Positions 42,982 to 52,398 of a DNA stretch of 64,000 bases are shown here, in pieces. The first letter of the stretch is position 1; each line of letters starts with the position of its first letter. The position numbers and the translations under genes are program-made. This DNA comes from Paenibacillus sp. OV219 (GTDB taxonomy: Bacteria > Bacillota > Bacilli > Paenibacillales > Paenibacillaceae). Below the pieces are notes generated by a model that saw nothing but the letters and a program-made list of their open reading frames with translations, was not told the origin of the DNA and made no database searches. The DNA is taken from positions 213,592 to 277,591 of the forward strand of contig NZ_FOCJ01000008.1 of the NCBI RefSeq assembly GCF_900110075.1, given 5' to 3'.

Positions 42982-44241
42982 ATGAAACGGTTAGGCAAAG
43001 GTATGAAAAGCGCGATTACGGTGACAGCATTAGCTGCAGTTGCAATTACGAGCAGTGTCGCTGCGCAACCTTCAACACCTGTGAACGCAGCATCCTCGCA
43101 AACGAAGAACGTAATTCTGTTTGTCGGCGACGGTATGGGAACAGCACAGCGTGACGCGATTCGCCTTGCAACAGTCGGTGAGAAGGGCAAGCTGGCTATG
43201 GATACAATGCCTTATGTCGGTCTATTACACACGAGCTCTACAATTCCGGTAACGGATTCTGCTGCGGCTGCGACTGCTTTTGCAAGCGGCGTGAAGACGT
43301 ATAACGGTGCAATCGGTATGGATGAGAACAAGAAGTCTGTGAAGACGATTATGGAATATGCGAAGGATGCGGGCAAATCAACTGGTGTCGTGACGACGAG
43401 CCAAGTAACAGATGCGACTGGCGCAGCTTTTGGCGCGCATGTTGAGAACCGTGCGTTGCAAAGCGATATCGCGCTGCAATACCTGACGAAGAGCAAGATC
43501 GACGTTATTCTCGGCGGCGGTGAAGACTTCTGGTACCCTGCAGGCGAACCGGGCAAGTTCAAGGACGAGCCGGCTGAAGATCCATCCGAGAAGAGCAAAG
43601 GTACGCAAGGCAATCTCGTGAACAAAGCGAAGCAGCTCGGCTACAGCTTCGTATCGAACAAGACGGATCTGGCAAAAGCTAAAGGCGGCAAGCTGCTCGG
43701 CCTGTTCTCGAATGAAGAAATGTTCCAGCAGCGTCCAGAGGGCGAAGGCGACATCTACAATCCAGTCGTTTCGCTGCCTGCCATGACGAAGAAAGCAATT
43801 GATACACTGTCGGCGAATAAGAAGGGCTTCTTCCTGATGGTCGAGGAAGAGGGAACAGATGAGTTCGCGCACAGCAACAATGCGAAGATGACGATCAAAG
43901 CAGGCCAGCAGCTGGACAGCGCGGTTCAAGTAGCGAAGGATTACGCGAAGAAGAACCCGGACACGCTCGTGCTTGTGCTCGCTGACCATGAAACAGGCGG
44001 CTTCTCCATCGAAGAGGTAAGCGCGGATGACGAGAGTGGCGATGGCATCTCGAAGGAAGACGGTCCATTCGCAATCGCGAACTCGAAGCTGAACTTCGTT
44101 GTCGACTGGACAACGTCCGGCCACACAGCGGTTGACGTGCCAGTTACTGCAACAGGCAAGAACGCGGAGTTGTTCTCGGGCGTGTATGAGAACACGGAGA
44201 TTTTCACGAAGCTGATGCAATCGCTTGGGTTTAAGAAATAA
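42982..44241 (+). CDS. Secreted alkaline phosphatase
   Basis: A 419-residue exported phosphomonoesterase of the PhoA family. It has a signal peptide (residues 1-37, cleavage near VNAASS). Metal and catalytic residues show as D50 in LFVGDGMG and nucleophile S93 in VTDSAAAATAF, with VEEEGTDEFAHSNN and LADHETGGFS providing the zinc ligands. TSGHTAVDVPV closes the core. AGGAGG precedes the ATG. It likely supplies phosphate outside the cell; a clear Pho box was not found upstream. A strong terminator follows. Confidence 0.95.
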   Translation: MKRLGKGMKSAITVTALAAVAITSSVAAQPSTPVNAASSQTKNVILFVGDGMGTAQRDAIRLATVGEKGKLAMDTMPYVGLLHTSSTIPVTDSAAAATAFASGVKTYNGAIGMDENKKSVKTIMEYAKDAGKSTGVVTTSQVTDATGAAFGAHVENRALQSDIALQYLTKSKIDVILGGGEDFWYPAGEPGKFKDEPAEDPSEKSKGTQGNLVNKAKQLGYSFVSNKTDLAKAKGGKLLGLFSNEEMFQQRPEGEGDIYNPVVSLPAMTKKAIDTLSANKKGFFLMVEEEGTDEFAHSNNAKMTIKAGQQLDSAVQVAKDYAKKNPDTLVLVLADHETGGFSIEEVSADDESGDGISKEDGPFAIANSKLNFVVDWTTSGHTAVDVPVTATGKNAELFSGVYENTEIFTKLMQSLGFKK

Positions 44242-44296
44242 GTTTTGTGCGAGGTGACTGGATTCAGCCGAGCCCAGTCCGCGCTCCCGATATGGT

Positions 44297-44337
44297 GCCC
44301 CCATCCCGCCTAGTTGGCGCTGGTGGGGGTTTTTGTG
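44297..44337 (+). terminator. Terminator after the alkaline phosphatase gene
   Basis: CCCCCATC...CCGCC pairs with GGCGC...GGTGGGGG, followed by TTTTTG. Confidence 0.82.
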
Positions 44338-44371
44338 TTGTTGACGGAGGTATCTACATTGAGAGCGACTT

Positions 44372-45008
44372 AGCTGGTCTGGTGGACTACATTAGTGGAA
44401 ATTCGGCGTAATGGGGGAAATTAGCTGGTCTGGTGGACCACATTGGCGGAAATCCGTCGCAAAGGGATAAAGTAGCTGGTCTGGTGGACTACATTAGCGG
44501 AAATCCGTCGCAAAGGGATAAAGTAGCTGGTCTAGTGGACCACATGGGCGGAAATCCGTCGCAATAGGAGAAAGTAGCTGGTCTGGTGGACTACATTAGT
44601 GGAAATCCGTCGCAATGGGAGAAAGTAGCTGGTCTGGTGGACTACATTAGTGGAAATCCGTCGCAATGGGAGAAAGTAGCTGGTCTGGTGGACCACATTA
44701 GCGGAAATCCGTCGCAATGGAGGAAAGTAGCTGGTCTGGTGGACCACATTGGCGGAAATCCGTCGCAAAGGGATAAAGTAGCTGGTCTGGTGGACTACAT
44801 TAGCGGAAATCCGTCGCAAAGGGATAAAGTAGCTGGTCTGGTGGACTACATTAGCGGAAATCCGTCGTAATGGGGGAAAGTAGCTGGTCTGGTGGACTAC
44901 AATAGCGGAAATCTAACGTAATGGGAGAAAGTAGCTGGTCTGGTGGACTACATTAGCGGAAATCCGTCGCAATGGGAGAAAGTAGCTGGTCTGGTGGACT
45001 ACATGGGC
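44372..45008 (+). repeat. 51-bp tandem repeats, array C (12 units plus a partial)
   Basis: Units begin AGCTGGTCTGGTGGAC at 44372 and recur every 51 bp to 44984. Each holds the stem GGTC-TGGTG-GACC, the core ACATTRGCGGAAA and a second short stem (CGGA-AA-TCCG). Variation between units is mostly in the tail (CGCAATGGGAGAAA versus CGCAAAGGGATAAA). It occupies the convergent gap between alkaline phosphatase (+) and the solute-binding protein (-). The continuous frame of 17-residue repeats is a result of the 51-bp period. Confidence 0.95.
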
Positions 45009-45049
45009 AGAAACCGGCTCGGTTGGTCGGTGGGCTCTTGCCATAAACA

Positions 45050-45092
45050 CGAAAAAGCGAACCACGGACAAGCGCCCATGGTTCGCTTTTTA
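45050..45092 (-). terminator. Terminator after the solute-binding protein gene
   Basis: AAAAGCGAACCA / TGGTTCGCTTTT around a ~14-base loop; on the minus strand TTTTTCG follows. Confidence 0.88.
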
Positions 45093-45102
45093 CTATTCAC
45101 GC

Positions 45103-46614
45103 TTACTTCGATCTAAGGAACGCGTTTAATTGCTTTTGCTTCTCTTTGAGCACTTTATCGAGTCCGTTCGCGACTTCTTTCTTCTGGAATTCTTTCGCTT
45201 TCGAAGGGGCGATTGCGCCTGTTTCGAGTCCGGCAATATATTTGCTGCGGACGGTAACGAGAGCGGCTACTTGCGATTTCACCGGCTGAGCGTTGAAGGT
45301 AAAGCCAAGTGCCGGCGACAGCTTCGCGCCTTTGTTGAACGCTTTAAACTGAGCCCATTTGTCCGGAGATTCCGTATTCCAAACATAGTTCAAGAACTGG
45401 TTACCAAACATCCATGTCGCGCCTGGATTGTAGTTCGCTGCGTTCGGACCAGGTTTAATGATTTCGTTAGATACTTTCTTGTAATGCGTGCCTTCGATAC
45501 CGAAGTTAAGCAGATTGTTTAAGTATTTGTCAGAGTGGAGCAAGTTGATGAACATCATCGCACGTGCCGGATTTTTGGACGTAGAGGAAATACCGAGCAT
45601 AGAGCCCGCTGTTTCGCCGGTCGATACCGTACGGCCCGTCATATTAATTTGTTTCAGCTTGCCTGCCAAGTTCGCTGCAATGCCGAGCTCGGCATCTTTA
45701 CCTGGCTTCAGCGATGCGACGATCATAAAGACGTTGCCTTTCTTCAGGGCATCCTGGCCGGACAGCTGCGTCGTTGCGGCATCTCTGTTGATATACCCTT
45801 TCTTGAAAATGTCGCGGGTGAGCGACAGCTGGTCCATATACTGCTTGTCGTCAAATCTTGTAATGACTTTGGTGCTTGTGCCGTCTTTGCGAATTAGTCC
45901 TTCGATTGTCGTATCGCCAAGGTAATCCTGTTGCATGAAATAGTGGGAGTTGAAGTTGTCGCCGTCACGCAAGAAGAGCGGTGTCATGCTCGGCATTTTC
46001 TTCTTGACCGTTGCCAGAATCGGAACGAGATCCTTAACAGATCTGACAGTGTTCAGCTGCGTGGTCAGGCCGAGTCGGTCGGCGATATCTTTGCGGTAGA
46101 TGACGCCGCCTTGGGCAGCCAATTCTTTGTTCGTCGGAATGCCGTAGTTATGGCCATTAACCTTAGAGCCCTTCAGGAAAGCAGAATCCAGCGTCCGGGT
46201 TATGTCTTTGCCATATTGGGCGATCAAGTTGCCAGCAGGTCCTCTAGAATCGTCAAGCGCCAGAAACACATTTTTAGCTACGTCGTTCGCATGGCCATTC
46301 CATTGCGCTGTAAAGATAACATCCATCGGCTCGCGGCTTGCTTTGAGCAGGTTCATTTTGCTGTCCCACTGGCCCCAATCGATCGGGATCAAGTCAATCG
46401 TCGCATTGATTTTGGACTTTAAATAAGTGTTCATCTTCGCTTCAACTTTAGCCTCATCCTTCGCCGGAGAGCCAGGGTAGTACAAAGTAAGCTTGTAAGG
46501 CGCAAGTGAACTGCTGGATGCTGCGCTCGCTACCGGTAACGCGGATAAAACTAAGCTAGCCCCCCCTACAATGAGAGAGATGCTTCTTCCCAGCTTTCTT
46601 TTTCCTACGAACAT
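45103..46614 (-). CDS. Extracellular solute-binding protein of a sugar ABC transporter (LipO type)
   Basis: A 503-residue exported binding protein. The signal sequence (residues ~10-32, ending ALPVASAAS) lacks a lipobox Cys, so it is a secreted or cleaved form rather than the usual lipoprotein. The fold-typical parts are YKLTLYYPGS, IPIDWGQWDSKMNLLKAS, DVIFTAQWNG and GETAGSMLGISSTSKNP. The domain belongs to the family that feeds LplB/LplC permeases, importing oligosaccharides with a shared ATPase encoded elsewhere. It is the last gene of the minus-strand kinase/regulator/transporter run, with a 95-bp gap from permease 2. Confidence 0.9.
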   Translation of the reverse strand: MFVGKRKLGRSISLIVGGASLVLSALPVASAASSSSLAPYKLTLYYPGSPAKDEAKVEAKMNTYLKSKINATIDLIPIDWGQWDSKMNLLKASREPMDVIFTAQWNGHANDVAKNVFLALDDSRGPAGNLIAQYGKDITRTLDSAFLKGSKVNGHNYGIPTNKELAAQGGVIYRKDIADRLGLTTQLNTVRSVKDLVPILATVKKKMPSMTPLFLRDGDNFNSHYFMQQDYLGDTTIEGLIRKDGTSTKVITRFDDKQYMDQLSLTRDIFKKGYINRDAATTQLSGQDALKKGNVFMIVASLKPGKDAELGIAANLAGKLKQINMTGRTVSTGETAGSMLGISSTSKNPARAMMFINLLHSDKYLNNLLNFGIEGTHYKKVSNEIIKPGPNAANYNPGATWMFGNQFLNYVWNTESPDKWAQFKAFNKGAKLSPALGFTFNAQPVKSQVAALVTVRSKYIAGLETGAIAPSKAKEFQKKEVANGLDKVLKEKQKQLNAFLRSK

Positions 46615-46709
46615 GTGGTAGTGCCTCCCTTATAAGTTTAAATGCGATGTATACTCAACCGGATGCAACCGGACCGAGCCGTTCGTGAATACCAACTAAT
46701 ATTCGCTCG

Positions 46710-47642
46710 TTACCCCTTTATCGCTCCGACAGTCAAGCCTTTGATGAAGAAGCGCTGGAAGAAAGGGTAAGCGAACACGATAGGGCCAATACCGACAACC
46801 GCCATTGCCATAGTTACCGTTTCTGTAGGCAGCTGGTAATCAGGGTTTTGAGCCAAAAGCGCCGAGTAAGCCGTCGAGTTGGCGCTCAGGAAGGTGATAT
46901 CGAGCAGTGCCTGATACATGCGGAATTGGATCGTATAGAGCGTATCTTCATTAATGAAGAGTAAGCTCAGAAACCAGTCGTTCCAGTAGGTCAGCGTACA
47001 GAACAGGCCGACGGTCGCAAGGACTGGTAGTGAGAGTGGCAGAACGATTTGGGCGAATATGCGCCACTCGCCGGCCCCGTCGATTTTTGCAGATTCCAAG
47101 AGCGCAGGCGGTACGGAATGAGTGAAGAAGGTACGAATAAGTAAGACGAAGAAGGGCTGAACGAACATAGGAATCATAAGAACCCATAAGTTATCCCGCA
47201 GATGCAAGCCCTGTGTATACAGCAGATAGAAAGGAACAAGTCCGCTGTTGAACAGGAGGGTGAAGAACATGATGAAGGAGAACACTTTGCGATGCGGAAA
47301 GTCTTGTCTGGATATCGGATAGGCATATAGCGACATCGTAATAAGCGCAATCATTGTTCCGACTAAAGTGATTAGGATGGAGACGCCGTACGATCTGACG
47401 ATGCTCGCCCAGTCACTGAGAAGGAAGTCGTATGCCGAGGTACTAAACTTCTCGGGCCACAGCTTATAGCCGTCTACCAGCACGCTATTCTCATCCGAGA
47501 AAGATACCGCGATTACGAGAAGGAGAGGCAGTACGCAAAGAATCGTGTAGAACCAGAAGAAACCGTTAATTAGAAAGTTTGGTAAGCTTGCGATTTCATT
47601 TAAGTTTTTTTTTCGTTTGGCTGCAGCTGCAGCTGTATTCAT
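46710..47642 (-). CDS. Sugar ABC transporter permease, LplC/YtcP type
   Basis: A 310-residue inner-membrane permease with six helices (first about residues 25-45). The EAA loop that contacts the ATPase is ALLESAKIDGAGEWRIFAQIVLP, and the C-terminus FFIKGLTVGAIKG is the usual ending of this family. An odd Ala/Lys-rich N-terminus (NTAAAAAKRKKNLNE) precedes the first helix. It starts 12 bp after the first permease gene. It works with that permease and the downstream binding protein. Confidence 0.94.
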   Translation of the reverse strand: MNTAAAAAKRKKNLNEIASLPNFLINGFFWFYTILCVLPLLLVIAVSFSDENSVLVDGYKLWPEKFSTSAYDFLLSDWASIVRSYGVSILITLVGTMIALITMSLYAYPISRQDFPHRKVFSFIMFFTLLFNSGLVPFYLLYTQGLHLRDNLWVLMIPMFVQPFFVLLIRTFFTHSVPPALLESAKIDGAGEWRIFAQIVLPLSLPVLATVGLFCTLTYWNDWFLSLLFINEDTLYTIQFRMYQALLDITFLSANSTAYSALLAQNPDYQLPTETVTMAMAVVGIGPIVFAYPFFQRFFIKGLTVGAIKG

Positions 47643-47654
47643 TACGAGCCCCCC

Positions 47655-48647
47655 TTAGAACAATGCATCGTCTCTGCTGATCCGACGAATGACCAAATTT
47701 GACAGCAGCACCAGAATGAACCCGACGAACGCTTGATAGAGGCCAGCCGCGGAAGCCATGCCGATATCGCCGCTTACAATAAAGCTTTGGTAGACGTAGG
47801 TATCGATGACGAGCGTTGTATCGTAGAGGATTCCCGAGTTGCGAGTGACCTGGAAGAACAATCCGAAGTCGGAATAGAAAATGCGGCCGATCTGCAGCAG
47901 AGTCAGAACGATAATAACCGGGCGAATCAATGGGAGCGTAATGCTGCGGATTTGACGCCATCTGGAGGCACCGTCTATCGTTGCCGCTTCGTAGTACTCT
48001 TGGTCGATTCCGATAATAGCTGCCAAGAAGATAACCGCGTAATACCCGATCACTTTCCAAGTATTAATGAGGGGCAGAATGATCGGCCACCACTTCGGAT
48101 CCGTGTACCAGTCGATTGGCTCAATCCCGAACCAAGGAAGTACCACCTTGTTCATGATACCGATGTCCGGATTTAAGAAAGCGTATACAAGATACGAAAT
48201 GACGATCATCGACAGAAAGTAAGGAAGGAACATGACCGACTGGTGCAGCTTCGCCAACCGGCGGTTTCTCATGGCATTAAAGAGGAGGGCGAACGTAACG
48301 CCGACGACCAAATTCAAGAAGATGAATACAGCGTTGTACAGGAGCGTGTTGCGGGTAATCATCCAACCGTCGGTCGTGCTGAACAAGTAGTCGAAGTTGG
48401 CTAGACCGACCCACTTGCTGTCCAGAAAGCTTTGGATGAAACTATCGGCCGTATACTCAATTTGCTTAAAGGCGATCAAGGAGCCGATCATCGGGATGTA
48501 ATTGTTCAGTAGCAGCACAAGCAGTGCCGGAGCCATCATGATGTAAAATGACCCAAATCTCTTCCAATAGCCGATGTTTTGCTTGGTTCGCGACTTCGGC
48601 ACAGACGTCTTCTTAGCGGTGTCCACAGCTTCTGTCGTTGGCGTCAT
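47655..48647 (-). CDS. Sugar ABC transporter permease, LplB/YteP type
   Basis: A 330-residue permease with six helices. The EAA motif is YYEAATIDGASRWRQIRSITLP, and GLYQAFVGFILVLLSN with ISRDDALF at the C-terminus is typical. The ~35-residue N-terminal tail (TTEAVDTAKKTSVPKSRTK) is polar. ATG at 48647 is chosen after AAGGATGG; the frame continues to 48707 without a better site. It follows the response-regulator gene by 123 bp on the same strand. Confidence 0.94.
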   Translation of the reverse strand: MTPTTEAVDTAKKTSVPKSRTKQNIGYWKRFGSFYIMMAPALLVLLLNNYIPMIGSLIAFKQIEYTADSFIQSFLDSKWVGLANFDYLFSTTDGWMITRNTLLYNAVFIFLNLVVGVTFALLFNAMRNRRLAKLHQSVMFLPYFLSMIVISYLVYAFLNPDIGIMNKVVLPWFGIEPIDWYTDPKWWPIILPLINTWKVIGYYAVIFLAAIIGIDQEYYEAATIDGASRWRQIRSITLPLIRPVIIVLTLLQIGRIFYSDFGLFFQVTRNSGILYDTTLVIDTYVYQSFIVSGDIGMASAAGLYQAFVGFILVLLSNLVIRRISRDDALF

Positions 48648-48770
48648 CTCATCACCATCCTTGCTTTCTCTTGTACCTTCATTGTAAAGGAATGGGAGAT
48701 TAGTCATCTATCTACTCCGGTGACTGACATAGCACTGTGGTGACATTAGGGGGAGTCTAGCATTTTGTGG

Positions 48771-50387
48771 CTAATGCATAATTTGATTCATTTTGCGATA
48801 TTCCTGGGGGGATAAGCCTGTCATCTTCTTAAATAGCTTGGCAAAATAGGAGAAATGGACATAGCCGACTTCTTCCGCAATGTTGCTCACTTTGTCGTTC
48901 GTTTCGATCAAGTATCGTTTCGCGCGTTCGATACGTATTTCCGTAATATAGTCCGATAAGGAGTTTCCTGTCTCTTTGCGGTACAGACGCGATAGATAAG
49001 CTGGGTTGCGATATACAGAAGCAGCGATGTCGTCCCGGGTCAACTCCGTATGCAAATGCTCATGGATGTACGACTGAACCTTCGCAATGACGGCGGAAGC
49101 ATCGCGCGGACGCTCCGCGATGGCTTGTCCCATTTTGTAGACCATTTTGGCGGCCCATGCCAGCAGCTGGATTGAACTTCGCGGAACTTGATACTCTTTC
49201 AACTCACTGACTGTGAATACATCGTAGATGGAAAAGCCTTTGCGATAAGCGACGCGATACAGCATGCTCATCATGCCATAGTGGAATAGCTCGAGCGCTT
49301 CGCGGCTTGCTTGCTCGGTCTGCCACTGCTTCAATGTGTCTTCGACCACCATGCCCAGCTGTTCATAACCGCCATTATCGAGCAGTGCTCCCCAATCCGC
49401 GAACGAAGGAATTTGAATGCCCGCACCGGCAGCACTCATTTCATAGCCGCATGCAGCTGCGTCCTGGACAGACTGTGGGGCGGACACATTGGACCGCTCC
49501 AATTGCTGCAGCCGCTCAAGCGAGCTGGCAAGTCCGCCTAACCCAGAGCCTTCCCCCACATAACAGGAAACTCTGCAATGGAAATAACTTTGGCAGGCCG
49601 CCACATATTCATTGCATTTCCGAAGCAAAGCAGCACGATCAGCGGGATCGTCGTCGTTCAAATACAGCAGTACCATGTTCAGTTCGTTACGGTCTTGCAG
49701 CACAGTGCCTGGCCATTCCCCTAAAATAATCTCCGCAGCCGATTTCCGCAGAGCGTACTCCATGATGCTCTCGTCGCGCGCATCGAGCTCGATATCCCAT
49801 TGTTCGATGCTGAGCAGAACCGGAAGCACCTTACTGCCTTCACCTAGCGGAATATCGAAGTAATCGAATTGCCGCTTCAGCCGCTCAGGAGTCAGACGTA
49901 CACGGCCAGATAGAAGTTCTTGCCAGAAACGCTCCACCAGGATGGGGAGCTGGTTCTTCCATTGTCTCCTACCGAGTTCGATGATCTCCTCGAATTGCTG
50001 CTGTTCTCTTCGCAGCTCGATCTCGACCAAAGCGCGTTTCACAACTTCCTTCAACGCATCGTGATCGACAGGCTTCAATATGTAGTCGAAGCAGCCGTTA
50101 TGCAGCGCTTCCTGTGCGTAATCGAATCTCGCATGCCCCGTAAGGAAGATGGTCAGCGTGTGAGGGCGGTTATCCCGCGTCCAACGAAGCAGCTCCAGTC
50201 CGCCGAGGCCGGGCATTTCAATATCGGAGATGATAAGATCCACGGGATGCTCCTCCAACAGCAGGATAGCCCCGGCTGTATCCTCGGCCTCCATAATTTT
50301 GTGGATCGGTAAATCGCTCCAATCGATGCCTTGTGTAATGCCTTTCAGCGCGTAGATTTCATCGTCGACGACAAGCATTCTAACCAT
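48771..50387 (-). CDS. YesN-type response regulator with AraC DNA-binding domain
   Basis: A 538-residue regulator. The receiver domain (residues 1-120) has acidic D8/D9, phosphoacceptor D55 in LIISDIEMPG and K105 in YILKPVDH. A ~300-residue linker domain follows, then two AraC helix-turn-helix units at the end (LTRDDIAASVYRNPAYLSRLYR and VSNIAEEVGYVHFSYFAKLFK). It is phosphorylated by the YesM-type kinase encoded just upstream, 62 bp away, and probably activates the permease and binding-protein genes downstream in response to a sugar. Confidence 0.94.
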   Translation of the reverse strand: MVRMLVVDDEIYALKGITQGIDWSDLPIHKIMEAEDTAGAILLLEEHPVDLIISDIEMPGLGGLELLRWTRDNRPHTLTIFLTGHARFDYAQEALHNGCFDYILKPVDHDALKEVVKRALVEIELRREQQQFEEIIELGRRQWKNQLPILVERFWQELLSGRVRLTPERLKRQFDYFDIPLGEGSKVLPVLLSIEQWDIELDARDESIMEYALRKSAAEIILGEWPGTVLQDRNELNMVLLYLNDDDPADRAALLRKCNEYVAACQSYFHCRVSCYVGEGSGLGGLASSLERLQQLERSNVSAPQSVQDAAACGYEMSAAGAGIQIPSFADWGALLDNGGYEQLGMVVEDTLKQWQTEQASREALELFHYGMMSMLYRVAYRKGFSIYDVFTVSELKEYQVPRSSIQLLAWAAKMVYKMGQAIAERPRDASAVIAKVQSYIHEHLHTELTRDDIAASVYRNPAYLSRLYRKETGNSLSDYITEIRIERAKRYLIETNDKVSNIAEEVGYVHFSYFAKLFKKMTGLSPQEYRKMNQIMH

Positions 50388-50449
50388 CCGAGCAGTCCCC
50401 TTCCATATCGTATGAGTAGGTGTATGAGTATGAGAAAAGAAAAACGTTA

Positions 50450-52219
50450 TTATCCGTCTTCGAATGTGCTTGTCCCGCGAAGTGGCAGGCGCATACGGAC
50501 GATTGCACCTCCGGACTCGCCGTTCTGAAAGGTAATCCCGCCATCATCGCCGTACAGCATACGGAATCGGCGGCGAATGTTCCAGATCCCTAGATGATGC
50601 TCGCCTGCTTCATTAATATCCGCGCCGCTTTGCAAATCCTCCATAAAGGCATCAGGAAATCCCGGGCCGTTGTCCACAATTGTCAGCATGAGGAATTGCT
50701 CCGGCTTCTCATCATCATGGCTTGAGGAGATGTCGATACGGAACGGCTTGCCGTCTTGAACCTTCTTGCTGAACCCGTGTATGACCGAATTTTCGACGAA
50801 GGGCTGCAGCAGCAGCGGGGACAATTGGACCGGTAAATGCTCGGGGAGCACATGAATCTCATATTCAAGCTTCGTCACGTAACGGATTTTTTGGATTTCC
50901 AAATAATGCTCGATATGCCGGATTTCATCCTCCAGCGCAACCACCGTCCGATGCCCGAGCATTAAGAAACGGAAGTAGTCAGCCAAATGCAGGCTCATCT
51001 TCTGCACCAATTTGTAGTCCTTCAGTGCGGCCAAATTATAAATAATATTGAGGCTGTTCATATAGAAATGAGGATTGATTTGGATTTGGAGATGTTTATA
51101 CTCTGCCTTCTGCACGCGAATCTGCTCCTCGTACACGTCGATTTTGAGCTTCTCGATCTGTTCAGCCATTAAGTTGAACGTGCTCGACATGAAGGCAAAT
51201 TCGCTGTTACCGGGGTTGACCGGCAGCCGTACATGGAATACCCCTTGGCCCAGCTTCCGCATACCGCGGATGAGCGCGACTAAAGGCTTGAACATCACCC
51301 TCTGCAAGAACAGCCAATAGAAGGATAAGACGATGGCAACGGTCAGCGGGATCCAGATATACAGCATTTTTTGAAAATACGGCAAGTTTTTGAGCGTATA
51401 CGTTTCGGGGATAACGATCATATAGTGAATATCAGAAATCGCTGAGGGCTGTGTTATGACGAGAAAATGATTGTGGTTCCATGTCGTTCGTCCCTGCTTG
51501 GTCATCTCCACGATATCGTTATGCACGACCGTCTCTTGAACGACTGGCAGCGGAGAGTTCGTCAGCGGATTACCTGCTGGATCAACGACAAACGTCGCCC
51601 CATCGGGACCAACGTCAAATTTGCTGAGTTCTTCGTTTAATCGGTCAATTTGTACCAGCGCTCCCATATAGACGCCGGAGCCAAGATCGACCGTTTTAAT
51701 GAGATAATTGGTGTCGTGCGGAATGGAGAAGCGCTCCCAGCGCTGCGTCTCTTCAGGCAAATTCTTCGAGGCAAGCTTCGTGGTGTAATTCAGCAGAGCA
51801 TCCTGCACTTCAGCGAAGTGGAAGCTGTATTGAGTGGAGAAGAACATATCGTCATCTTTGCGGGAATAAACGAAGAAGGTGTCGACTTTATTGTAGTAGC
51901 CTGTATCGAGCAAGAAGCGCCGAGTCAGCTCCATCTTCGCCATCGTATAATCCGAATCGTCGCTTTGCAGAGACAGCAACTGTATCGTTTGAATGTCCGG
52001 GTCGCCTTGCATGCGATATAAATAACGCATCGTTTCCTGGAGAATGGCGTCGTTATTCTTCACCTGCTGCTCCATCAGGTTGTTATAGTGCAGCGAGATT
52101 TGGTCACGCACAACGTTCGTCGCATACACATTGTTGTAGATGAGAAAGAGCACCATAGGTGCAGTCATCATTAAAAAGCCGAATACGATCTTGAACCGAA
52201 CGGACTGCAAAAATTGCAT
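50450..52219 (-). CDS. YesM-type sensor histidine kinase
   Basis: A 589-residue membrane kinase. Helix 1 is at about residues 9-29. An extracellular ~240-residue sensor follows, then helix 2 (YIWIPLTVAIVLSFYWLFL), a HAMP-like linker, the phosphoacceptor His in QIQINPHFYMNSLNII and an ATPase domain with LLLQPFVENSVIHG and TIVDNGPGFP. ATG at 52219 follows GGATGGGGG; the longer frame to 52339 lacks a site and reads like non-coding DNA. It is first in the kinase, regulator, permease, permease, binding-protein run. Confidence 0.94.
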   Translation of the reverse strand: MQFLQSVRFKIVFGFLMMTAPMVLFLIYNNVYATNVVRDQISLHYNNLMEQQVKNNDAILQETMRYLYRMQGDPDIQTIQLLSLQSDDSDYTMAKMELTRRFLLDTGYYNKVDTFFVYSRKDDDMFFSTQYSFHFAEVQDALLNYTTKLASKNLPEETQRWERFSIPHDTNYLIKTVDLGSGVYMGALVQIDRLNEELSKFDVGPDGATFVVDPAGNPLTNSPLPVVQETVVHNDIVEMTKQGRTTWNHNHFLVITQPSAISDIHYMIVIPETYTLKNLPYFQKMLYIWIPLTVAIVLSFYWLFLQRVMFKPLVALIRGMRKLGQGVFHVRLPVNPGNSEFAFMSSTFNLMAEQIEKLKIDVYEEQIRVQKAEYKHLQIQINPHFYMNSLNIIYNLAALKDYKLVQKMSLHLADYFRFLMLGHRTVVALEDEIRHIEHYLEIQKIRYVTKLEYEIHVLPEHLPVQLSPLLLQPFVENSVIHGFSKKVQDGKPFRIDISSSHDDEKPEQFLMLTIVDNGPGFPDAFMEDLQSGADINEAGEHHLGIWNIRRRFRMLYGDDGGITFQNGESGGAIVRMRLPLRGTSTFEDG

Positions 52220-52340
52220 GGTCCCCCATCCCTCGCATCGTAGTATCCAAGTTATTCCAACCTCATTCAAGCATACTCTAGACAAATGAAAGCGGCAACA
52301 AAATCTGGGTCTATCGTCGCATTCGCATGATGGAAACAAT

Positions 52341-52388
52341 GAAGGGGCTGCCCCTCAAGTCTTTTTGACTTTTGGGACAGCCCCTTCT
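52341..52388 (-). terminator. Hairpin after the amidoligase gene
   Basis: GAAGGGGCTG-CCC / GGG-CAGCCCCTTC with an inner AAGTC/GACTT stem. The T-run on the minus strand is weak. Confidence 0.65.
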
Positions 52389-52398
52389 AAATAATAAG

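Noticed and set aside
44532..44870. Periodic open frames on both strands across array C
   Set aside because: Both frames are open only because the unit length is a multiple of three and the repeat lacks stops. No ribosome site or start context supports them.
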